This document shows positions 1 to 5,056 of a stretch of 5,623 nucleotides of DNA, one piece after another. Location of the stretch: NCBI GenBank assembly GCA_024280875.1, contig JAJRPH010000108.1, forward strand, positions 1 to 5,623, in the 5' to 3' direction. Every line of letters begins with the position of its first letter. Position 1 is the stretch's first letter. This stretch comes from Deltaproteobacteria bacterium. Lineage in GTDB: Bacteria > Desulfobacterota > Desulfobacteria > Desulfobacterales > Desulfosalsimonadaceae. The position numbers and the translations under genes are program-made. The notes under the pieces were generated by a model. That model was not told where the DNA came from and did no database searches. It worked only from the letters and a program-made list of their open reading frames with translations.

Positions 1-171
1 GCCACTGCTGCGGCATTTGCCTTTTACGGACTTTGCGGGGATCTGGCAATAAAGATCAGCGGCAAACCAGGCAGCTTTTTTGTGGCATTTATCGATACTC
101 TTTATTCGATTCATCAAAAAGACATCGGTGATTTTCTTAAAGTGGATATTGTTCAGCAAATACATAAATAA
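1..171 (+). CDS. thiM: Hydroxyethylthiazole kinase ThiM, C-terminal end (partial)
   Basis: Reading frame 1 is open from the window edge to a TAA at 169-171 and gives 56 residues with no start, so the 5' part lies outside the window. The peptide has the typical end of ThiM: an Ala-rich helix with YGLCGDLA, then KPGSFFVAFIDTLYSI, matching the family pattern 'YG.aGE.A....GPGsFqvaflDaLY'. ThiM phosphorylates the hydroxyl group of 4-methyl-5-(2-hydroxyethyl)thiazole, using ATP, in thiamine salvage in the cytoplasm. The family pattern is from memory and was not aligned. The gap to the next gene is 32 bp on the same strand, so co-transcription is possible, but no functional link between the two is apparent. 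Confidence 0.85.
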   Translation, partial: ATAAAFAFYGLCGDLAIKISGKPGSFFVAFIDTLYSIHQKDIGDFLKVDIVQQIHK

Positions 172-203
172 GCCTGCACACTCAAAAAAACCGGTTAATC
201 CTC

Positions 204-1499
204 ATGTCTCATATGGCTTTGAAAAACAGTTATTCCCGGTTGACGGAGCGCCTGAACCGATTTCCCCAGGGAGCACCGGTGTCAGAGCTTTTATTTCAAA
301 TCCTCAGTATACTGTTCAATGAAAAAGAAGCGGGCCTGGTTTCTCTGCTGCCCATCAAGCCCTTTACCGCAAAAAAAGCCAGCCAAATCTGGAAATGTAG
401 CCTGACCGACAGTCAAAAAATACTGGATAATCTCGCTGACCGGGCTATCCTGGTGGATATAGAACAAAAGAACCGAACCGTATACACACTGCCCCCGCCG
501 ATGGCCGGATTTTTTGAATTTTCATTGATGCGCGTGCGACATGATATCGACCAAAAACTGTTAAGCGAACTCTTTTACCAGTATTTAAACGTGGAAGAAG
601 ACTTTGTCCGGGATCTTTTTACCCGGGGCGAAACCCAGCTGGGCCGGACCTTTATCCATGAACCGGTTTTGTCCAAAAAATACGCGCTGCACGTTCTTGA
701 TTATGAACGCGCCAGTGAAATCATAAAAAATGCCTCTCATATCGCCATCGGAACCTGTTACTGCCGACATAAAATGATGCACGTAAACCGGGCTTGCGAT
801 GCCCCCACAGACATTTGCATGACACTCAATAACACAGCCGCTTCACTGATCCGGCATGAGATCACCCGGGAAGCGGAGGTTTCGGAATGTCTTGATCTAT
901 TGCAAATGGCGTATGAATTCAATCTGGTGCAGTTTGGTGAAAACGTCCGGGAGAATGTCAATTTTATCTGCAACTGCTGCGGCTGCTGCTGTGAGGCTAT
1001 GATTACCGCCCGGCGCTTCGGTCTCATGCACCCAGTGCACACAACCAATTTTATCCCCGAAGTCAATGAAAGCGCATGCACCGGATGCGGAAAATGCATA
1101 ACGGTATGCCCTGTTGAAGCCATGACACTGGTGTCTGCCAATGATCCGAAAAATTCCAAAAAGAAAAAAGCCAGCCTGAACAAGGAGATATGCCTTGGCT
1201 GCGGTCTCTGCGCCCGAGCATGCCCGGAAAATCATATTCAGATCAAGGCCCGCACCCAAAGGGTTGTCACCCCCCTCAACAGCACCCATCGGACCGTGGT
1301 CATGGCCATTGAACGCGGCAACCTGCAAGACCTGATTTTTGATAACCGGGTGTTGTGGAGTCACCGAGCCCTGGCTGCGCTTTTCGGTGTCATTCTCCGT
1401 CTTCCGCCCCTCAAACAGGTTCTTGCCGGCCAGCAAATTAAATCCCGCTACCTGGAGACCCTGGTAAAAAAATACATAAAACGATCCTCACCCCCCTGA
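204..1499 (+). CDS. Cysteine-rich protein with winged-helix-like N-terminus and C-terminal 2x[4Fe-4S] ferredoxin domain
   Basis: A 431-residue soluble protein with no signal peptide. Residues about 35-95 look like a winged-helix/MarR-like fold: helices around FTAKKASQIWKCSL and SQKILDNLADRAIL followed by a short hairpin VDIEQKNRTVYTL. Residues 98-110 hold PPPMAGFFEFSLMR. Two non-ferredoxin Cys groups follow: C185/C187 (GTCYCRH) with C198 and C205 (CDAPTDIC), and the dense run CNCCGCCC at 256-263. A bacterial ferredoxin domain then has C292-C295-C298-C302 (CTGCGKC...CP) and C330-C333-C336-C340 (CLGCGLC...CP), separated by a Lys-rich loop at 317-323. About 90 residues of helical, basic tail finish the protein. 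From memory, similar proteins occur in sulfate reducers as uncharacterised '4Fe-4S ferredoxin' entries. A redox-sensing or electron-transfer role is inference. ATG 204 is the first start after an in-frame stop at 165-167; it has no clear ribosome binding site, and ATG 213 is an equally weak alternative. Confidence 0.88.
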   Translation: MSHMALKNSYSRLTERLNRFPQGAPVSELLFQILSILFNEKEAGLVSLLPIKPFTAKKASQIWKCSLTDSQKILDNLADRAILVDIEQKNRTVYTLPPPMAGFFEFSLMRVRHDIDQKLLSELFYQYLNVEEDFVRDLFTRGETQLGRTFIHEPVLSKKYALHVLDYERASEIIKNASHIAIGTCYCRHKMMHVNRACDAPTDICMTLNNTAASLIRHEITREAEVSECLDLLQMAYEFNLVQFGENVRENVNFICNCCGCCCEAMITARRFGLMHPVHTTNFIPEVNESACTGCGKCITVCPVEAMTLVSANDPKNSKKKKASLNKEICLGCGLCARACPENHIQIKARTQRVVTPLNSTHRTVVMAIERGNLQDLIFDNRVLWSHRALAALFGVILRLPPLKQVLAGQQIKSRYLETLVKKYIKRSSPP

Positions 1500-1524
1500 T
1501 TTATTTCATCCGTGATCACAGGGA

Positions 1525-1548
1525 CACCCGCCCCTGCAGTCGGGGGTG
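1525..1548 (+). terminator. Weak hairpin after the Fe-S protein gene, possible terminator
   Basis: CACCC (1525-1529) pairs with GGGTG (1544-1548), and CC (1531-1532) can pair with GG (1542-1543) after bulging G1530. The loop is CCTGCAGTC. The tract that follows is only GTATTTCCTC, without a proper U-run, so termination would be inefficient. It lies 25 bp after the stop of the upstream gene, where a terminator is expected. It could also be chance in GC-rich sequence. Confidence 0.3.
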
Positions 1549-1753
1549 GTATTTCCTCATTCGCCAGAGGATTTCCCTTATCATCTCCATGCTGAGTTAA
1601 ATTTTGAATTATCTATATATAAATGATCAATATTTAGTGACATATAAGCACCTGATTCTAAAATTCACCGATTGCCTACAGTCCATATATACTTAGAATT
1701 ACAACAGATTAAATCCGCCCTCAAATTATTGTACAGTTTCTTAAAAAAATCAG

Positions 1754-1782
1754 TTGACAATCCTGTGTTGAATCATTAATTT
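1754..1782 (+). promoter_or_regulatory. Possible sigma70-type promoter of the ORP-like cluster
   Basis: A perfect TTGACA -35 box at 1754-1759 is followed after 17 bp by TAATTT (1777-1782), a poor -10 with only three of six consensus bases. Transcription would start near 1790, giving a leader of about 125 nt. The near-palindrome at 1787-1800 would then sit on the start site, where an operator could act. The weak -10 in AT-rich sequence limits confidence; a promoter dependent on an activator is possible. Confidence 0.35.
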
Positions 1783-1862
1783 CTGTTGAGCATATACTCA
1801 TAAACTAAATTATCCGCATTTAGCTGCCATCCCCTGACGGGAAACGAATATATTCTGGGATC

Positions 1863-1893
1863 TAATGTGTTGGTTTAAAAAAACAACACGTTA
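1863..1893 (+). promoter_or_regulatory. Inverted repeat / leader hairpin just upstream of the first cluster gene
   Basis: TAATGTGTTG (1863-1872) and CAACACGTTA (1884-1893) are reverse complements apart from one position, which would be a G-U pair in RNA. The 11-nt spacer is GTTTAAAAAAA, whose TTT and AAA can extend the stem further. The repeat ends 12 nt before the Shine-Dalgarno AGGAG (1906-1910). As DNA it could be a two-fold operator. As RNA it would be a leader hairpin next to the ribosome binding site. No U-run follows it, so it is not a terminator. Confidence 0.5.
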
Positions 1894-1916
1894 ACAATAA
1901 ACAAAAGGAGTACGAA

Positions 1917-2285
1917 ATGGACAAAATTGCCGTAACCTGTGAAGAAGATAGCCTGGATTCCCAGGTAGACCCCCGATTTGGCCGTGCTGCCGGATTTTTA
2001 ATTATTGATCCGGATACCATGAAATTTGAATACATTAACAATGGGTCGACCCAGGTCATGGCCCAGGGGGCCGGTATTCAAGCCGCTGAAAATATAGCAA
2101 AAAGCGGCGCCAAAATTCTTTTGACGGGGTTTGTCGGCCCCAAGGCATTTCAAGGCCTTGAAGCAGCCGGAATCAAAATCGGCCAGAATCTGGAATCAAT
2201 GACCGTACGTCAGGCCATTGAAAAATTTAAAGCCGGCGATGTCGACTTTGCCACATCATCCAACAAAATAGGACACTGGAAATGA
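1917..2285 (+). CDS. ORP-like NifX/MTH1175-family metal-cluster-binding protein
   Basis: A 122-residue cytoplasmic protein of the dinitrogenase iron-molybdenum cofactor family (NifX/NifB C-terminal domain, MTH1175-like; usual length about 100-125, so full length). Visible family motifs are the N-terminal strand DKIAVTC, VDPRFGRA (17-24), an 'F.IID' strand (27-31), GAGIQAAE (51-58), the loop TGFVGPKAF (70-78) and the C-terminal helix TVRQAIEKFKAG (96-107). The sequence style, including the NNGSTQVMAQ segment and the IGHWK end, resembles Desulfovibrio orange protein (ORP), which holds a Mo-Cu-sulfide cluster noncovalently. That comparison is from memory. There is a single Cys (C8). The Shine-Dalgarno AGGAG (1906-1910) is 6 nt before ATG 1917. 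The stop overlaps the next start by 4 bp (ATGA), which indicates translational coupling with the ATPase genes. Binding of Mo, Cu or Fe here is inferred. Confidence 0.88.
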   Translation: MDKIAVTCEEDSLDSQVDPRFGRAAGFLIIDPDTMKFEYINNGSTQVMAQGAGIQAAENIAKSGAKILLTGFVGPKAFQGLEAAGIKIGQNLESMTVRQAIEKFKAGDVDFATSSNKIGHWK

Positions 2286-3178
2286 AAATAGCAATCGCCA
2301 GCGGTAAAGGGGGAACCGGAAAAACCACCGTCGCCTCTTCCTTGATATCCGTGTGGGAATCACCCGTGATTGCGATGGATCTGGATGTCGAAGAACCCAA
2401 CCTCCATTTATTTTTAAACCCGACTTTTACTGGGAAAAAACCCGCAAACATGGAAATTCCCAAAGCAGATAACACCTTGTGCAGCCAATGCGGGAAATGC
2501 AGCGAACTTTGCCAATTCAAGGCCATCAGCCTGATGGGGGAAGTCCTGATGACTTTTCCGGAGATGTGCCATGGCTGCGGCGGATGTATTGCCATCTGCC
2601 CGGAAGGAGCCTTAACTCCTGAATTCCGGGAACTGGGAGAAATTTCCTGGGGTCTAAGCGGCCGTGCCGAGTTTCTCATGGGGCGTCTCAGGGTCGGTGA
2701 GGCCATGAGTCCGCCATTGATGAGAGCAGTCAAGGAAAAGCTCAAAGAGATGATGAATGTATCATCAAAAGATGTGATACCAAAAGATGTGATAATTGAC
2801 GCGCCACCGGGTGTTTCCTGTCCGGCGATCAACGCGGTGATGGACAGTGACGTCATCCTTCTGGTGACCGAACCGACACCCTTTGGTTTTTATGACATGA
2901 AGCTGGCCCATGAAGCATTTTCTCCGATGAATATACCCATGGGGGTGGTGGTCAACCGTGCCGGACTTGGGAATAACAAAGTTTATGATTACTGTACCGC
3001 AGAGGAACTGGAGATCATGGCTGAAATCCCCTATGACCGAAAAATCGCGGAAGCCTACGCCAATGGATGCATCATCGCGGAGTCATCAGACGAAATGAAA
3101 AATATCTTCATGTCCCTTGCGGAAAAAATAAAACAAAAAGCCGGTTGTAAAAATGCTGCGGAGGTGTGCCGTGATTGA
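2282..3178 (+). CDS. MinD/Mrp-type P-loop ATPase with inserted 2x[4Fe-4S] ferredoxin domain (first copy)
   Basis: A 298-residue ATPase of the MinD/NifH/Mrp (SIMIBI) class. The deviant Walker A is GKGGTGKTT at 8-16 with signature lysine K9 and K14. DLDVEEPN (33-40) is the switch I region. An inserted ferredoxin domain carries C67-C70-C73-C77 and C96-C99-C102-C106, enough for two [4Fe-4S] clusters. Walker B is IIDAPPG (171-177) followed by SCPA, then VTEPTP (195-200) and the NRAG base-recognition motif (225-228). This architecture is typical of paired ATPases beside NifX/MTH1175 genes, including those of the Desulfovibrio ORP complex. Coupling ATP hydrolysis to Fe-S cluster loading or electron transfer is inferred. 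The start overlaps the previous stop by 4 bp, and a modest AGGA lies at 2270-2273. A tandem KDVIP-KDVI repeat (about 163-171) sits just before Walker B and corresponds to a near-perfect 15-nt duplication in the DNA. Confidence 0.9.
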   Translation: MKIAIASGKGGTGKTTVASSLISVWESPVIAMDLDVEEPNLHLFLNPTFTGKKPANMEIPKADNTLCSQCGKCSELCQFKAISLMGEVLMTFPEMCHGCGGCIAICPEGALTPEFRELGEISWGLSGRAEFLMGRLRVGEAMSPPLMRAVKEKLKEMMNVSSKDVIPKDVIIDAPPGVSCPAINAVMDSDVILLVTEPTPFGFYDMKLAHEAFSPMNIPMGVVVNRAGLGNNKVYDYCTAEELEIMAEIPYDRKIAEAYANGCIIAESSDEMKNIFMSLAEKIKQKAGCKNAAEVCRD

Positions 3179-4049
3179 AATTCTTATTATCAGCGGAAAA
3201 GGCGGCACCGGAAAAACTTCACTGGCCGCCGCGTTTGCCCATCTTGCCAAAAATCATGTCATCTGTGACCTGGATGTTGACGCACCGGATATGCATTTGA
3301 TATTAAATCCGGAAAATACAATAAAAACGGATTTTGTCTCCGGTCATGAAGCGGTGATCGACCAGGACAAATGTGAAGCCTGCGGCAAATGCCTGGAAAT
3401 GTGCCGCTACGAAGCGGTAAATGAAAATGACGACACTTTTTCCATTAACCCTTTAAAATGTGAAGGCTGCAAAGTTTGTGTTGAATTCTGCCCTGCGGAT
3501 GCCATTGATTTTCCGGAAAAACATTGCGGGACATGGTACCATTCAGACACCCGTTTCGGCCCGATGATACATGCCCAGCTTTTCCCAGGAGAAGAAAACT
3601 CCGGTCTGCTGGTGTCTCTTCTCAGAAAAAAAGCCAAAGAATTGGCTAAACAAAAAGGATTGGGCCTGATTCTGTCAGACGGCACGCCAGGAATCGGATG
3701 CCCGGTTATCGCTTCCCTGTCCGGTGTAACCCTGGCGGTCATCGTAACGGAACCTACACCTTCAGGACGTCATGACATGGAGCGTGTGGCGGAACTATGC
3801 GGTCACTTTAATATCCCGGCCGGAATTATCGTCAATAAATGTGACCTTAACGAAAAAGAGGCGGCGGCGATAGAAGCTTACGGCAACGAAAAGGGATTTA
3901 CACTTTTCGGGAAACTGCCCCATGATCCGATCGTCACCCGGGCCATGATCAATGGTCAGGCCATTACCGAATTTTCGCAGAATGGATTTGCAAAACAGGT
4001 AGCTGATATCTGGGACAGGATTATCCACATGGCAACACCGATTAAATAA
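3171..4049 (+). CDS. MinD/Mrp-type P-loop ATPase with inserted 2x[4Fe-4S] ferredoxin domain (second copy)
   Basis: A 292-residue paralogue of the preceding gene. From GTG 3171 the protein begins MIEILIISGKGGTGKT, with the deviant Walker A at 9-16 (K10, K15). DLDVDAPD is at 33-40. The ferredoxin insert has C68-C71-C74-C78 and C97-C100-C103-C107. The Walker B region reads LILSDGTPGIGCP (D170), slightly unlike the usual IIDGPPG. TEPTPSGRHDMERV (193-206) and NKCD (222-225) follow. The GTG start is preferred because GGAGG (3160-3164) lies 6 nt upstream and the N-terminus then matches the first copy; an in-frame ATG at 3153 would overlap that ribosome binding site and add six atypical residues. It overlaps the first ATPase by 8 bp. 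The two proteins diverge clearly outside the motifs, so they probably form a heterodimer or have distinct partners. This is inference from the paired arrangement of related clusters. Confidence 0.88.
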   Translation: MIEILIISGKGGTGKTSLAAAFAHLAKNHVICDLDVDAPDMHLILNPENTIKTDFVSGHEAVIDQDKCEACGKCLEMCRYEAVNENDDTFSINPLKCEGCKVCVEFCPADAIDFPEKHCGTWYHSDTRFGPMIHAQLFPGEENSGLLVSLLRKKAKELAKQKGLGLILSDGTPGIGCPVIASLSGVTLAVIVTEPTPSGRHDMERVAELCGHFNIPAGIIVNKCDLNEKEAAAIEAYGNEKGFTLFGKLPHDPIVTRAMINGQAITEFSQNGFAKQVADIWDRIIHMATPIK

Positions 4050-4051
4050 TG

Positions 4052-4079
4052 TTGATATAAATAAAAATTTTAATACAAA
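4052..4079 (+). promoter_or_regulatory. Possible weak internal promoter before the second NifX-family gene
   Basis: The 68-bp AT-rich gap after the second ATPase contains TTGATA (4052-4057; five of six -35 bases) and, after 16 bp, TACAAA (4074-4079; four of six -10 bases). Every other junction in the cluster upstream of this point overlaps, so the gap is a natural place for a second promoter or an mRNA processing site. Such matches are common by chance in AT-rich DNA. Confidence 0.22.
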
Positions 4080-4117
4080 CACGACAAATTAAATAAATGA
4101 ATCACAAGGAGAACAAA

Positions 4118-4498
4118 ATGAGTACTTTAATAGCAATCCCTTCCACAGCACCAGGTGGGTTGGAAGCGCCTCTGGGCGCACATTTCGGTCATTGTGACCT
4201 TTATACAATGGTTTCCGTTGAAGACAAAAAAATCAAATCCGTTGAAGTCATTCCCAACATGCCCCATCAACAGGGCGGATGCATGGCGCCTGTACAATAT
4301 CTGGCCGATAATGGCACGAATAAACTGATTGCAGGCGGCATGGGCCTTCGTCCGCTCATGGGATTTAACCAGGTCGGCATTGAAGTCTATTTTGGCGGAG
4401 AATTTCAGACCATTGGCGAGGCGGTAAATGCGTTTATCGAAGGTCAGCTGCCCCAATTCTCACAGGAGCATACCTGCGGTGGAGGCGGCGGTCATTAA
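4118..4498 (+). CDS. Second NifX/MTH1175-family protein, with Cys/Gly-rich tail
   Basis: A 126-residue member of the dinitrogenase iron-molybdenum cofactor family, distinct from the ORP-like protein upstream. Visible features are the opening strand LIAIPS, GLEAPLGAHFGHCDLY (14-29, with HFGHCD in place of the PRFGR seen in the first copy), GGCMAPVQYL (53-62), AGGMGLRPLMGF (72-83), VGIEVYFG (86-93), and a final helix TIGEAVNAFIEGQL (98-111). It ends HTCGGGGGH, a Cys/His/Gly tail common in this subfamily. Cys26, Cys55 and Cys120 with nearby His residues are candidate metal ligands. ATG 4118 is chosen because AAGGAG (4106-4111) lies 6 nt upstream; an in-frame ATG at 4097 precedes and would swallow that site. 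It probably binds or transfers a metal-sulfur cluster alongside the ATPases and the scaffold encoded 16 bp downstream. The metal cannot be told from sequence. Confidence 0.88.
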   Translation: MSTLIAIPSTAPGGLEAPLGAHFGHCDLYTMVSVEDKKIKSVEVIPNMPHQQGGCMAPVQYLADNGTNKLIAGGMGLRPLMGFNQVGIEVYFGGEFQTIGEAVNAFIEGQLPQFSQEHTCGGGGGH

Positions 4499-4514
4499 TA
4501 AATGAGATTCAACA

Positions 4515-4982
4515 ATGGAAAAAGACACTAAATTACTTGAAGATGACAAGGACTATGATCATGATCCCCATCTTTTAAATGAGCATTTCATTATTCATGC
4601 GAACCAGCCCAGGCACATGGGAACATTATCTATTGCAAACGGATACGCAAAAGGTGTCGGGGTCTGCGGGGATGCCATTGAAATTTATTTATTGATTCAT
4701 GACCAGCAAATAACGAATATCAAGCATGCCCCCCGGGGGTGTACTTACACGGTCGCCTGCGGGAGCGCCATGAGCCATCTGGCTTACGGACTAACGCTGG
4801 AGGAGGCTTTAAAAATAACTCCCGAGAATGTTGCAAAAGAACTCAACGGCCTGCCTGACGATCATATGCACTGCGCCGCCCTTGCGGTGAATACTCTGGG
4901 AGAAGCCATTGATGACTATTACCAGAAGGTATGGGGAGCGAAAAAGCCGGTTTTAGGAAATATCGACTTAAACGCATCTTAA
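4515..4982 (+). CDS. IscU/NifU N-terminal-type Fe-S cluster scaffold protein
   Basis: A 155-residue protein made of a single NifU_N/IscU-like domain, without the NifU ferredoxin-like middle or C-terminal domains. All three scaffold cysteines are recognisable: C51 in GVCGDAIE (with D53, matching the conserved Asp of IscU), C82 in ACGSA, and C120 in MHCAALA. An extra Cys76 (RGCTYTVAC) lies six residues before C82. The first 20 residues are strongly acidic and His-containing (EDDKDYDHDPH), ahead of the usual start near LLNEHFIIHANQPRHMGTL. IscU-type proteins assemble [2Fe-2S]/[4Fe-4S] clusters and pass them on. No cysteine desulfurase gene lies in the window. Its place in the cluster suggests it supplies the ferredoxin inserts of the ATPases or the NifX-family proteins, which is inference. 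ATG 4515 has only a weak GAG (4504-4506) upstream, and the 16-bp gap after the previous stop suggests coupling. Confidence 0.9.
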   Translation: MEKDTKLLEDDKDYDHDPHLLNEHFIIHANQPRHMGTLSIANGYAKGVGVCGDAIEIYLLIHDQQITNIKHAPRGCTYTVACGSAMSHLAYGLTLEEALKITPENVAKELNGLPDDHMHCAALAVNTLGEAIDDYYQKVWGAKKPVLGNIDLNAS

Positions 4983-5004
4983 AATAAATACAACAAACAT
5001 TTAC

Positions 5005-5030
5005 GCCCGGTCCCACAGGAGGGACCGGGC
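5005..5030 (+). terminator. Perfect GC-rich hairpin between scaffold and receiver genes (terminator or attenuator/processing element)
   Basis: GCCCGGTCCC (5005-5014) and GGGACCGGGC (5021-5030) form a perfect 10-bp stem with loop ACAGGA. It lies 22 bp after the stop of the scaffold gene and 26 bp before the next start. No U-run follows on the + strand (TCACCCATTACGC), so it is not a canonical intrinsic terminator. It could protect the 3' end of the upstream mRNA or lower read-through into the receiver gene. An AGGAGG Shine-Dalgarno-like sequence (5017-5022) is split between loop and stem, but no start codon lies at a usable distance. The hairpin itself is certain; its role is not. Confidence 0.55.
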
Positions 5031-5056
5031 TCACCCATTACGCTTAAGGCTCTGCA

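Larger units (their letters stand above)
1500..1916 (+). other. AT-rich intergenic region upstream of the ORP-like cluster
   Basis: This is 417 bp with no credible gene; the only open frames are short and lack ribosome binding sites. It holds, in order, a GC-rich imperfect hairpin (1525-1548), a strongly AT-rich stretch (about 1600-1750), a TTGACA box (1754-1759) with a weak -10, a near-palindrome TGAGCATATACTCA (1787-1800), the perfect 10-bp palindrome GAATATATTC (1846-1855), a 10-bp-arm inverted repeat (1863-1893), and a strong Shine-Dalgarno. The length and the density of symmetric elements fit a regulated promoter region for the downstream cluster. No sigma54 -24/-12 pair (GG, 10 bases, GC) is visible on the + strand between about 1560 and 1916. 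Confidence 0.7.

Noticed and set aside
80..322. 80-residue + strand open frame overlapping the thiM end and the Fe-S protein start
   Set aside because: It runs out of frame through the thiM 3' end and the start of the Cys-rich gene, has no ribosome binding site, and its peptide has no family resemblance.
758..1436. Long - strand open frames (141 and 179 residues) opposite the Fe-S protein gene
   Set aside because: They are antisense to a gene with clear ferredoxin motifs; their Cys/Ala runs mirror the TGC-rich coding strand.
1500..1916. A molybdenum-responsive element (ModE box or Moco riboswitch) upstream of the cluster
   Set aside because: No convincing ModE-type half sites and no conserved Moco riboswitch core could be recognised; GAATATATTC alone is not enough.
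2227..2856. 209-residue - strand open frame opposite the first ATPase gene
   Set aside because: The + strand frame has Walker motifs and eight ordered ferredoxin cysteines; the antisense peptide shows no recognisable domain.
4047..4083. Possible second copy of the leader inverted repeat (TAATGTTG ... CAAACACG) before the second NifX-family gene
   Set aside because: It resembles the 1863-1893 arms only loosely, with indels in both arms and a much longer spacer, so chance in AT-rich DNA is the simpler explanation.
1917..4982. A nitrogen-fixation (nif) locus, suggested by NifX-like and NifU-like proteins
   Set aside because: No nifH/D/K/E/N/B genes are present; the ATPases are ferredoxin-MinD types, not NifH, and the set matches ORP-type clusters better.
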